From contig JAKQLT010000164.1 in the NCBI GenBank assembly GCA_029567025.1, forward strand, positions 1 to 7,175: a stretch of 7,175 bases of DNA, written 5' to 3'. Source of the DNA: Candidatus Omnitrophota bacterium. Its GTDB lineage: Bacteria > Omnitrophota > Gorgyraeia > Zapsychrales > Zapsychraceae. Under the pieces are notes generated by a model, which saw only the letters and a program-made list of their open reading frames with translations, was not told the origin of the DNA and did not search any database. Position numbers and translations under genes: made by a program. Every line of letters begins with the position of its first letter. The first letter of the stretch is position 1. Of this stretch, positions 1 to 5,808 are shown one piece after another.

Positions 1-1
1 A

Positions 2-208
2 GGGTCTCTTAATAAGCGTCAAATAATGTTGATCAATAAGTTGTTTGATGGGTTTGACGGTAAACTTACATCTTCTAAGTGGGCAAAGATTGCCAAATGT
101 TCCCAAGATACTGCTTCGCGGGATATCGTTGATCTTATCGAAAAAAAGATCCTTATTAAAGAAGCCGCTGGCGGACGAAGCACAAGTTATTTGCTGAAGG
201 ATCTCTAA
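2..208 (+). CDS. Fic-family protein, C-terminal winged-helix end (5' truncated)
   Basis: The reading frame is open from base 2 and enters from outside the window; only the last 68 residues are present. The ATG at 26 is an internal methionine, because the residues before it (LNKRQI) already fit the family. The tail contains LTSSKWAKIAKCSQDTA, a basic-acidic helix (RDIVDLIEKK) and then GGRSTSYLL. From memory this is the winged-helix C-terminus of long Fic/DUF4172-type proteins, where it follows the Fic AMP-transferase domain. The catalytic Fic motif (HxFx[D/E]GNGR) would lie upstream and cannot be seen, so activity cannot be judged. Full-length relatives are typically about 350-380 residues; roughly four fifths is missing. 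The winged helix probably binds nucleic acid or a partner; this is inference. A terminator follows about 60 nt after the stop, so the gene ends its transcription unit. The family call is fairly secure, the function unproven. Confidence 0.75.
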   Translation, partial: GSLNKRQIMLINKLFDGFDGKLTSSKWAKIAKCSQDTASRDIVDLIEKKILIKEAAGGRSTSYLLKDL

Positions 209-270
209 TAAACGATTAGCGGTTATTTTTTATGGTTGACCGCCGCGCGCGGTATACCGGCCATTTAATC

Positions 271-303
271 AAGCCCATCAGAAGATTCTGGTGGGTTTTT
301 TAT
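271..303 (+). terminator. Rho-independent terminator after the Fic-family gene
   Basis: Arms 272-281 (AGCCCATCAG) and 288-297 (CTGGTGGGTT) pair over 10 bp with two G-T wobbles, with a 6-nt loop (282-287) and a T run through 301. This is an intrinsic terminator for the gene ending at 208. Upstream of it, 239-253 holds a GC-rich self-complementary stretch (ACCGC, CGCGC, GCGGT) that may add a second small hairpin. Confidence 0.8.
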
Positions 304-353
304 TTCTAATGATGTTGTGGTATTTTGTAAATTAATAAAAATCCAGAAATATC

Positions 354-381
354 TTTGCCCTTTCTTTAAAGCTGATAGAAT
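354..381 (+). promoter_or_regulatory. Weak candidate sigma70-type promoter for ppk2
   Basis: TTTGCC (354-359) and TAGAAT (376-381) are separated by 16 nt. The -10 box matches the consensus at five of six positions, the -35 box poorly. The site lies between the Fic-gene terminator and the ppk2 start codon, where a promoter is needed. In an AT-rich stretch such matches arise easily, so this is tentative. The rest of 304-447 holds no other structure that I can support. Confidence 0.3.
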
Positions 382-447
382 TTATAAAGGATGCAAAAGA
401 AGAAACATTATATCGTTATTTAACTTTTTTATAAAAAGGACGGGCAT

Positions 448-1275
448 ATGGGCAAAAAAAATGATCATAAAAAGATTCTTCAAGACAAGAGCGCAGATAA
501 GAAAGCCCAAAAGAAATTTTATGAAAAAGAATTGAAAAGGCTGCAGGAGGAGTTGGTTAAGCTTTTAGAATGGGTCAAGAAAAAAGGATTAAAAGTCGTT
601 ATTCTTTTTGAAGGGCGAGACGCGGCCGGAAAAGGCGGTGTTATTAAACGAATTACAGAATGCCTCAATCCTCGTTTTTGTAAGGTGGTCGCTTTAGGTG
701 TCCCGACGGAAAAAGAAAAAACACAGTGGTATTTTCAGCGTTACGCCTCTCAATTGCCGGCGGCAGGTGAAATGGTCCTTTTTGACAGAAGCTGGTATAA
801 TCGCGCTGGCGTTGAACATGTCATGGGATTTTGTACGAAAGATGAATACGAAGAATTCTTTCGTTCCTGCCCGGAATTCGAACGCATGATTATTCGCTCA
901 GGTATTATTCTTATCAAATATTGGTTTTCCGTGAGTGATGAAGAGCAGGAAGCACGTTTTCAATCGCGTATTCATAATCCCGTTAAACGATGGAAATTAA
1001 GTCCGATGGATTTGCAGTCGCGTGCCAAGTGGGTGGAATATTCAAAAGCGAAAGATGAAATGTTTAAACACACGGACATTAAAGAAGCGCCATGGTGGGT
1101 GGTTAACGCGGATAATAAAAAACGCGCGCGATTAAATTGTATCAATCATCTTTTACATCAGATTCGCTATAAAGATTTAACGCCTGAACCGTTAAAACTG
1201 CCCAAACGCCAGCCAGATACAGGTTATGTTCGCCCGCCTATCAAAAGCCAGACTTTTGTGCCGGAAGAATATTAA
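448..1275 (+). CDS. ppk2: Polyphosphate kinase 2, class I (single domain)
   Basis: This 275-residue cytosolic P-loop kinase of the PPK2 family reversibly transfers phosphate between polyphosphate and nucleoside diphosphates. Class I members mainly make ATP/GTP from ADP/GDP at the expense of polyphosphate. Visible motifs are the Walker A EGRDAAGKGG (residues 55-64), the Walker B-like FDRSWYNRAGVE (112-123) with its Asp and Arg, and the lid region from RFQSRI through KRWKLSPMD (170-188). The WWVVNAD segment (216-222) and RARLNCI helix (226-232) are also typical. Length and motif spacing fit a complete single-domain enzyme (TIGR03707-like), and no key residue is missing. The lysine-rich N-terminus (1-25) is variable in the family. 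The ATG at 448 is chosen because the Shine-Dalgarno AAAGGACGGG (435-444) lies just upstream and the family homology needs no extension. It stands alone between two terminators and is probably monocistronic. Its likely role is energy or phosphate buffering. Class I rather than class II or III is inferred from overall similarity, not from a decisive residue. Confidence 0.95.
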   Translation: MGKKNDHKKILQDKSADKKAQKKFYEKELKRLQEELVKLLEWVKKKGLKVVILFEGRDAAGKGGVIKRITECLNPRFCKVVALGVPTEKEKTQWYFQRYASQLPAAGEMVLFDRSWYNRAGVEHVMGFCTKDEYEEFFRSCPEFERMIIRSGIILIKYWFSVSDEEQEARFQSRIHNPVKRWKLSPMDLQSRAKWVEYSKAKDEMFKHTDIKEAPWWVVNADNKKRARLNCINHLLHQIRYKDLTPEPLKLPKRQPDTGYVRPPIKSQTFVPEEY

Positions 1276-1296
1276 AAAAATTTTTAAAAATGTTTA

Positions 1297-1333
1297 AAAG
1301 CCCTATAGATTTTTCTATAGGGCTTATTTTTTA
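1297..1333 (+). terminator. Strong Rho-independent terminator after ppk2
   Basis: A perfect 12-bp stem pairs 1298-1309 (AAGCCCTATAGA) with 1314-1325 (TCTATAGGGCTT), with a TTTT loop and a six-T run at 1327-1332. It isolates ppk2 from the MATE gene. A-rich sequence on the upstream side could give weaker termination in the opposite direction. Confidence 0.9.
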
Positions 1334-1358
1334 TCTATAAAAGAGATTTTTTTATGAT
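1330..1358 (+). promoter_or_regulatory. Candidate promoter for the MATE gene
   Basis: TTTATC (1330-1335) and TATGAT (1353-1358, five of six consensus positions) have a 17-nt spacer. The -35 element overlaps the T run of the ppk2 terminator, a compact arrangement. A start near 1365 would give a leader of about 30 nt containing the AAGAGG ribosome binding site. The -35 match is poor, so confidence is low. Confidence 0.3.
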
Positions 1359-1396
1359 AGGATGTTTTTTTTTAATAATTAAAACAAGAGGTTTTT

Positions 1397-2821
1397 TTGA
1401 ATAAAGCAAAGATATATCCACAAGGCGGCATTAAGGAAATGATGGCGATTGCTTTGCCAATGGTTGTTTCATCGGCATGCGATACTGTTATGATTTTTAC
1501 GGACCGGCTATTTTTATCTCGGTTAAATCCGGAGCTGATGAACGCGGCAATGAGCGGCGGCTTGACATCGTTTATGATGATGTCTTTTTTCTTAGGACTA
1601 ATCGGATATTCTACCGCGCTTGTCGCTCAATACTTTGGGGCAGGAAAGAAAAATAAAAGCGCGGTTGTTGTCACACAAGCTATGGTAATTGCTTTAGTGG
1701 CTTATCCGGTTATTTTATTATGCCGTCCGTTAGCGTTTTTGTTGTTTAATAATTCCGGAATATCATCCGCGCAAATGGCATCACAAACAATATATTTTAA
1801 TATTTTATTATCCGCAGTTATTTTTAGTCTTTTTCGATGTGTTTTTAGTTCTTTTTTTTCTGGAATCGGAAAAACTAAGATTGTAATGAAGGCGTCTTTA
1901 TTCGCGATGTTCATGAATGTATTTTTAAATTACATTTTAATTTATGGAAAATTGGGACTGCCCGCGCTGGGAATTCGTGGCGCGGCTTATGGAACTATTT
2001 TAGGAAGCATAAGCGGACTCGCCATTTTAATGTGGGGATATTTTAAAAAAGAAAATCGCGATGAATATCACATTAGACAGTCTTTTTGTTTTGATAAAGA
2101 AACTATGGGAAAACTATTGCGTTTCGGCTATCCCGCTGGAGCCGAAATGTTTTTTAATATTTTGGCATTTAATATTATGGTTATGATTTTTTATTCGTGT
2201 GGTCCTGTTGCCGCAACTGCCGCGACCATTGTCTTTAATTGGGACATGGTTTCTTTTATTCCTTTAATTGGAGTTGAAATTGGTGTTACAAGTCTTGTAG
2301 GCCGTTATATGGGCGCACAAAACCCCCAGATTGCAGAACGCTCTGTTTTATCAGGCATTAAAATGGGCGTTGTTTATTCTTCGATTATTTTGGTGTTATT
2401 TCTCGGATTTCCGGAAATCTTGGTTAATTTTTTTAAGCCGGATGAGGCAACAGAAATTTTTGAACAAGCCAGGCCTTTGGCTGTTTTTATGGTGCGCTGG
2501 GCGTGCTTATATGTGCTTATTGAAGCGGTTATTGTCGCTTTAACAGGCGCCTTGCGGGGAGCCGGCGATAGTTTCTGGGCTATGGCTCTTTCGGTTGGTC
2601 TTCATTGGAGTTTAGTGCCGATTTTATATGTTTTATTAAAAGTTTTTGGCTTTTCTGTAAAAGTCGGATGGATTGTTTTAATCGCTACATTTTTTATCTT
2701 TTCTTTCTTTATTTATCTGCGGTATAAAAGTGGAAATTGGAAGAAGATTAAAATGGTCCCTGACGAAAATGAAATTTTGGCAAATATTCACGACGATTTT
2801 CATGAGCGGGCCGATCTCTAA
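1397..2821 (+). CDS. MATE-family multidrug/Na+ (or H+) antiporter
   Basis: This 474-residue inner-membrane protein belongs to the MATE (NorM/DinF-type) efflux family, which exports cationic drugs or metabolites in exchange for Na+ or H+. The sequence alternates hydrophobic stretches compatible with 12 helices in two pseudo-repeats. The first half starts at IALPMVVSSACDTVMIFTD (about residues 18-36), with the typical LVAQYFGAG near 75-83. The second half starts at LLRFGYPAGAEMFFN (about 238-252), with a VGRYMGAQN counterpart near 302-310. GALRGAGDS (about 385-393) is a family hallmark. The start is TTG at 1397: AAGAGG (1386-1391) sits 5 nt upstream, in-frame stops occur at 1373 and 1376, and the next in-frame ATG (1439) lies inside the first conserved segment (KEMMAIALP) and would cut it. 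The soluble tail (about 448-474) is acidic and variable. It is transcribed separately from ppk2, whose terminator lies just upstream. The substrate cannot be predicted from sequence. The family assignment is very secure. Confidence 0.93.
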   Translation: MNKAKIYPQGGIKEMMAIALPMVVSSACDTVMIFTDRLFLSRLNPELMNAAMSGGLTSFMMMSFFLGLIGYSTALVAQYFGAGKKNKSAVVVTQAMVIALVAYPVILLCRPLAFLLFNNSGISSAQMASQTIYFNILLSAVIFSLFRCVFSSFFSGIGKTKIVMKASLFAMFMNVFLNYILIYGKLGLPALGIRGAAYGTILGSISGLAILMWGYFKKENRDEYHIRQSFCFDKETMGKLLRFGYPAGAEMFFNILAFNIMVMIFYSCGPVAATAATIVFNWDMVSFIPLIGVEIGVTSLVGRYMGAQNPQIAERSVLSGIKMGVVYSSIILVLFLGFPEILVNFFKPDEATEIFEQARPLAVFMVRWACLYVLIEAVIVALTGALRGAGDSFWAMALSVGLHWSLVPILYVLLKVFGFSVKVGWIVLIATFFIFSFFIYLRYKSGNWKKIKMVPDENEILANIHDDFHERADL

Positions 2822-2825
2822 TAAT

Positions 2826-2849
2826 GAATCTTAAATAGGCTTTAAGTTC
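2826..2849. repeat. Imperfect inverted repeat after the MATE gene
   Basis: GAA-T-CTTAAA (2826-2835) pairs with TTTAAG-TTC (2841-2849) around a TAGGC loop, giving nine base pairs with one bulged T. There is no T run after it, so it is not a canonical terminator. It could stabilise the MATE mRNA 3' end or be chance in AT-rich DNA. Confidence 0.3.
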
Positions 2850-2864
2850 AGAGCATTATTTCTG

Positions 2865-2892
2865 TTGCAGATAATTTTTATTTTGATACAAT
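2865..2892 (+). promoter_or_regulatory. Extended -10 promoter for the 68-residue protein gene
   Basis: TACAAT (2887-2892) matches the -10 consensus at five of six positions and is preceded by TG one base away (2884-2885), forming an extended -10 TGATACAAT. TTGCAG (2865-2870) lies 16 nt upstream as a partial -35. The predicted start near 2899 leaves a short leader that begins just before the strong ribosome binding site at 2906-2914. It is the most convincing promoter in the window. Confidence 0.5.
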
Positions 2893-2918
2893 ACGACAAG
2901 TTAGAAAGGGAGGATATC

Positions 2919-3125
2919 ATGATTAACAAAACTGCAGAATTATTAAAAGATCCAAAAGTAAGACAAGAAATTGAACGACACAAATGGTTTGAAAGTGAAA
3001 AGGCCGGACACGACATCGGTTTTGAAAAAGCCGCGGCAAGCTGGATTAAGCTTTATTCCAAAGAATGGTTGAAAAAGAATGCTCCAGCCAAAAAACCTGC
3101 TCGTAGTGCCAAAAGATTATTCTAA
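2919..3125 (+). CDS. Small basic protein of unknown function (68 aa)
   Basis: I do not recognise this protein from a characterised family. The ATG at 2919 is chosen because AAAGGGAGGA (2905-2914) is a near-perfect Shine-Dalgarno element 4-5 nt upstream. A longer reading from the TTG at 2865 would add 18 residues encoded by the likely promoter. Residues 1-52 look like a compact, mostly helical domain rich in charged residues: a helix with TAELLKDPKVRQEIERHKW (5-23), then FESEKAGHDIGFEKAAASW (24-42) and IKLYSKEWLKK. The tail (54-68) is rich in Ala, Lys, Pro and Arg and resembles a disordered or nucleic-acid-binding extension. No signal peptide, transmembrane helix or Cys/His metal site is present. 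The gene has its own promoter and a downstream terminator (3191-3232), so it is probably expressed as a single unit. The strong translation signals suggest an abundant cytosolic protein; that is inference. Confidence 0.75.
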   Translation: MINKTAELLKDPKVRQEIERHKWFESEKAGHDIGFEKAAASWIKLYSKEWLKKNAPAKKPARSAKRLF

Positions 3126-3152
3126 AAGATAAATTTGTAACGTATTTATCTT
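3126..3152. repeat. Perfect 9-bp inverted repeat directly after the stop codon
   Basis: AAGATAAAT (3126-3134) is repeated in inverse at 3144-3152 (ATTTATCTT), spaced by 9 nt. It starts one base after the stop codon of the 68-residue gene. It lacks a T run, so it is not a standard terminator. A poor promoter-like pair (TTTGTA 3134-3139, TATATT 3155-3160, 15-nt spacer) overlaps it, so it could be an operator for the downstream HTH-like gene. Neither role is shown. Confidence 0.4.
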
Positions 3153-3190
3153 GTTATATTAACGAAATTTCTGGTCTTAAGAAAGTTTGA

Positions 3191-3231
3191 AAAGAAAGGG
3201 CCGTTGGATAAACGACCCTTTTCTTTTTTTA
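3191..3231 (+). terminator. Rho-independent terminator immediately upstream of the HTH-like gene
   Basis: AAAGAAAGGG-C-CGTT (3191-3205) pairs with AACG-A-CCCTTT (3211-3221 onward) around a GGATA loop. There is one C-A mismatch, and a bulge allows further A-T pairing into 3224-3226. The hairpin runs into a TTTTTTT tract (3224-3230). It should end the 68-residue gene's transcript. It is notable that its T tract ends only 20 nt before the next start codon. Confidence 0.75.
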
Positions 3232-3250
3232 TAAAGAAGGCGATTGATAA

Positions 3251-3493
3251 ATGGTTTTTGAGAATATAGAAAGAAATCTTGGAGAACAGCCGATTAAAAA
3301 TATTTTAGAGGAACATCATATTAGTGTTCATGATATCGTTGTCTCTTCCACGCAACAAATTACGCATAAAATGGTTTCGAAAGCGATGAAAGGCCGCAGG
3401 ATAACAATTCCTGTCCAAATAAAAATTCTTAAAGCGCTTAATCATCTGACCCAAAAGAATTATTCCATTACAGATTTGTTTAATTATTCCTAA
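3251..3493 (+). CDS. Putative small helix-turn-helix DNA-binding protein (80 aa)
   Basis: There is no secure family name. The 80-residue protein has the length and helix pattern of a Cro/CI-like single-domain regulator: PIKNILEEH (14-22), then ISVHDIVVSST (24-34), a turn, a probable recognition helix ITHKMVSKAMKG (37-48), a basic RR (49-50), and a closing helix IPVQIKILKALNHL (53-66), ending in ITDLFNY. The THKMVSKAMKGRR segment, with basic residues after the second HTH helix, is what suggests DNA binding. The ATG at 3251 has GAAGG (3236-3240) 10 nt upstream, a slightly long spacing. It sits between a terminator (3191-3231) and the ABC-F gene, with no own promoter that I can place confidently downstream of that terminator. 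It might regulate itself or a neighbour; this is inference. No transmembrane segment or cysteine is present. It could also be a conserved protein with a helical fold and no DNA-binding role. Confidence 0.65.
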   Translation: MVFENIERNLGEQPIKNILEEHHISVHDIVVSSTQQITHKMVSKAMKGRRITIPVQIKILKALNHLTQKNYSITDLFNYS

Positions 3494-3507
3494 TTGAAAA
3501 GATTTGG

Positions 3508-3537
3508 GCTTTACAAAGTAAACAAGTTTGTGTAAGC
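3508..3537. repeat. Bulged inverted repeat in the ABC-F upstream region
   Basis: GCTT-T-ACA (3508-3515) pairs with TGTAAGC (3531-3537), with one bulged T. An inner AAAC/GTTT (3520-3523, 3526-3529) has only a 2-nt loop and would not close as drawn. It lacks a T run, so it is not a standard terminator for the HTH-like gene. It lies 50-80 nt before the ABC-F start and may be in that gene's leader. A weak promoter-like pair (TTTACA 3510-3515, TAAGCT 3533-3538) overlaps it. Confidence 0.25.
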
Positions 3538-3585
3538 TTGTAGCTTCATAAATTTTTAAACGTTAAAAATAAAAAAAGATAAAAA

Positions 3586-5202
3586 ATGATTTCCGTTAAT
3601 AATGTTACTTTACAATATGGGCAACGCAAACTTTTTTCTAATGCGAATATTGTTTTTTCTCCGGGCAATTGCTATGGCGTTATTGGCGCTAACGGTTCGG
3701 GGAAATCCACTTTTTTAAAAATCCTTTCCGGCGAGATTGATACAACCGTAGGAGAAGTTATTGTAGCCCCCGGTAAACGTATTTCTGTGTTAAAACAGGA
3801 TCAGTTTGCTTTTGACGAATATAGCGCCCTTATGACGGTTATTATGGGGCATAAGCGGCTTTATGATGTGATGAGTGAAAAAGAAGCTATTTATTCTAAT
3901 CCGAATTTTTCCGAAGCAGATGGGCTTAAAGCTTCTCATTTGGAGGAAGAATTTGCTGAATTGAATGGCTGGAACGCGGAATCTGATGCGGCGAAATTAT
4001 TAAGCGATTTAGGAATTGCTGAAGAATTTCATCAAATGCAAATGAAACAGCTTGAGTCTGGACAGAAAGTACGAGTGCTTTTAGCCCAAGCTCTTTTTGG
4101 CAATCCGGATATTTTGCTTTTAGATGAACCGACAAATCATTTGGATGTGGAAACATGTCTGTGGCTGGAAGAATTTTTATGTAATTTTGAGAATATCGCG
4201 ATAGTTGTTTCCCATGATCGGCATTTTTTGGATAATGTTTGCACACATATCGCGGATATTGATTATGGTGCGATTCAACTTTATACAGGAAACTTTTCTT
4301 TTTGGCAGGAAGCGACCCAGTTGGCGCTTCGTCAACGCAGTGAAGCCAATAAAAAAATAGAGGAAAAACGAAAAGAACTTCAGGATTTTATCGCGCGATT
4401 TAGCGCAAACGCCTCCAAGGCCCGACAGGCGACCAGCCGTAAGAAAATTTTAGAGAAATTAACTGTGGAAGAATATAAGCCGTCTTCGCGCCGTTATCCG
4501 TATATTGGATTTGAGCAAGAGCGAGAAGCAGGAAATGATCTTTTATATATGGATCATTTATCCAAATCTATTGACGGACAAGTAATGTTTGAAAATATCA
4601 CGCTCACTGTTGAACCGGGGGAAAAAGTCGCTTTAATCGGACAGAATGATTTAAGTAAAACAGCTTTTTTTCAAGTGCTTATGGGCGAATTAAACGCTGA
4701 TAGTGGAAGTTTTAAATGGGGCGCGTCCACTTCACGCGCGTATTATCCCAAAGATAATACAAAATATTTTGAAAGCGAATTAAATATGATTGATTGGTTG
4801 CGACAGTATTCTAAAAATCAAGATGAAGATTTTATTCGTGGATTCTTAGGCCGTATGCTTTTTTCTGGAGAAGACGCGTTTAAGCCGGTTAAGGTTTTAT
4901 CCGGCGGAGAAAAGGTTCGCTGTATGTTCTCCCGTATGATGCTTTCACGGTCCAATGTCCTTCTTTTAGATGAGCCGACAAATCATTTGGATTTAGAATC
5001 CATTACCGCTTTAAATCGCGGATTAGAGAAATTTCGCGGAACCATTATTTTCTCTTCCCACGACCATCAGCTTATCCAAACGGTTGCTAACCGTATTATT
5101 GAAATTACGCCTAAAGGTTATATTGACCGCGTTCACACAACCTTTGATGAATATCTTGAAAATGAAGATATTAAACGTCAGCGCCACCTGTTGTATTCTT
5201 AA
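3586..5202 (+). CDS. ABC-F family ATPase, YbiT-like (ribosome-associated)
   Basis: This 538-residue soluble protein has two ABC ATPase domains and no membrane segment, the layout of ABC-F proteins. These bind the ribosomal E site and modulate translation; some give antibiotic protection. Domain 1 has Walker A GANGSGKST (34-42), QDQFAF (71-76), a non-canonical signature LESGQK (156-161), Walker B ILLLDEPTNHLD (176-187, catalytic Glu181) and switch His210. The linker (about 236-315) carries RFSANASKARQATSR (271-285), diagnostic of the ABC-F inter-domain P-site motif. Domain 2 has a degenerate Walker A GQNDLSKTA (352-360), signature LSGGEK (438-443), Walker B VLLLDEPTNHLD (458-469, Glu463) and His492. 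Overall it resembles E. coli YbiT more than EttA, Uup or YheS; a role in resistance is not indicated. The ATG at 3586 is forced: an in-frame stop lies at 3580 and homology begins at residue 1. There is no clear Shine-Dalgarno element, only an A-rich leader. It is probably transcribed alone. I see no strong terminator after it. Confidence 0.92.
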   Translation: MISVNNVTLQYGQRKLFSNANIVFSPGNCYGVIGANGSGKSTFLKILSGEIDTTVGEVIVAPGKRISVLKQDQFAFDEYSALMTVIMGHKRLYDVMSEKEAIYSNPNFSEADGLKASHLEEEFAELNGWNAESDAAKLLSDLGIAEEFHQMQMKQLESGQKVRVLLAQALFGNPDILLLDEPTNHLDVETCLWLEEFLCNFENIAIVVSHDRHFLDNVCTHIADIDYGAIQLYTGNFSFWQEATQLALRQRSEANKKIEEKRKELQDFIARFSANASKARQATSRKKILEKLTVEEYKPSSRRYPYIGFEQEREAGNDLLYMDHLSKSIDGQVMFENITLTVEPGEKVALIGQNDLSKTAFFQVLMGELNADSGSFKWGASTSRAYYPKDNTKYFESELNMIDWLRQYSKNQDEDFIRGFLGRMLFSGEDAFKPVKVLSGGEKVRCMFSRMMLSRSNVLLLDEPTNHLDLESITALNRGLEKFRGTIIFSSHDHQLIQTVANRIIEITPKGYIDRVHTTFDEYLENEDIKRQRHLLYS

Positions 5203-5227
5203 AAGACATATTTCTTAAGATAAAATC

Positions 5228-5256
5228 TTGCGGATTCATTTTCTTTGATTTAGAAT
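5228..5256 (+). promoter_or_regulatory. Candidate promoter for the GNAT-CBS operon
   Basis: TTGCGG (5228-5233) and TAGAAT (5251-5256, five of six consensus positions) are separated by 17 nt, the optimal distance. A 6-bp inverted repeat (TTCATT 5235-5240, AATGAA 5254-5259) overlaps the spacer and -10 box and could be an operator, though six bases is little evidence. The same TAGAAT box appears in the ppk2 candidate. Confidence 0.4.
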
Positions 5257-5277
5257 GAACGCCAAAAGGATTCTTTT

Positions 5278-5784
5278 ATGCTGAAAGTCAAAATTGTTTC
5301 TGTTCAAACGCCTCAAGCTATTCGCATGGTCGAGAAATTAGCCAAAGAAATTTGGAATGAATATTACCCGCCGATTATTGGCCAAAAACAAGTTGATTAT
5401 ATGGTCAAAACTTTTCAGTCTGCAGTAGCGATTGCTAATCAAATTTTCAGAGAAAATTTTATTTATTATTTAATGAAAAAAAACGAGAAATATATCGGGT
5501 ATGTAGGCGTTGTGCCAAAAAAGAAAAATAAAGAATTATTTTTGAGTAAAATTTATATTAAGAAATCTGAACGAGGAAAAGGGTTGGGCAAGAAATTCCT
5601 TTCTTTTTTAAAAAGGACGGCGAGAAGAAAGTCTTTTAAAAAAATTACTTTATATGTTAACAAAGATAATTTTGACGCTATCAGCGCGTATCAAAAAATG
5701 GGATTTAAGAAAGTGCGGGCCATGAAAAAGCCGATTGGTCAAGGTTTTTTCTTGGATGATTATATTATGTCCTGTCCGGTATAG
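5278..5784 (+). CDS. GNAT-family N-acetyltransferase
   Basis: This 168-residue cytosolic enzyme is predicted to transfer an acetyl group from acetyl-CoA to an amine; the acceptor is unknown. Motif A is visible as LFLSKIYIKKSERGKGLGKKFL (87-108), where RGKGLG (99-104) is the pyrophosphate-binding loop for CoA. Motif B follows as LYVNKDNFDAISAYQKMGFKK (125-145), with Asn131 and Tyr138 at the usual cofactor and general-acid positions. The N-terminal half (IWNEYYPPIIGQKQVDYM, 25-42) matches a recognisable subfamily of free-standing GNAT enzymes. Length is normal and nothing essential is missing. The protein is unusually lysine-rich, which partly reflects AT-rich codons. The ATG at 5278 has AAAAGGA (5264-5270) 7 nt upstream. 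The CBS-domain gene begins 24 nt after its stop with a similar ribosome binding site, so the two are probably cotranscribed. A functional link (nucleotide-sensing control of acetylation) is possible but only inferred from adjacency. Confidence 0.9.
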   Translation: MLKVKIVSVQTPQAIRMVEKLAKEIWNEYYPPIIGQKQVDYMVKTFQSAVAIANQIFRENFIYYLMKKNEKYIGYVGVVPKKKNKELFLSKIYIKKSERGKGLGKKFLSFLKRTARRKSFKKITLYVNKDNFDAISAYQKMGFKKVRAMKKPIGQGFFLDDYIMSCPV

Positions 5785-5808
5785 AGTTTTAACAAAAAGG
5801 ATTAAAAA

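Noticed and set aside
239..253. GC-rich CCGCGCGCGG palindrome before the first terminator
   Set aside because: It is short, has no T run, and no second copy exists in the window; it can be explained as an accessory stem beside the terminator at 271-303.
317..535. Open frame of 72 codons overlapping the ppk2 start
   Set aside because: It overlaps the 5' end of the well-supported ppk2 gene in another frame, lacks a good ribosome binding site, and its product is a low-complexity Lys/Arg/Phe-rich string.
2865..2918. 18-residue N-terminal extension of the 68-residue protein from a TTG
   Set aside because: This stretch holds the likely promoter, the TTG is part of the -35 element, and a strong ribosome binding site serves the ATG at 2919.
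2..3493. Possible toxin-antitoxin or defence system built from the Fic-family end and the small HTH-like gene
   Set aside because: They are more than 3 kb apart and separated by terminators and unrelated genes; the Fic protein is of the long winged-helix type, not a small FicT toxin with an adjacent FicA.
3926..4246. 106-codon - strand frame inside the ABC-F gene
   Set aside because: It lies entirely antisense to conserved Walker and signature coding sequence of the ABC-F protein and shows no domain features.
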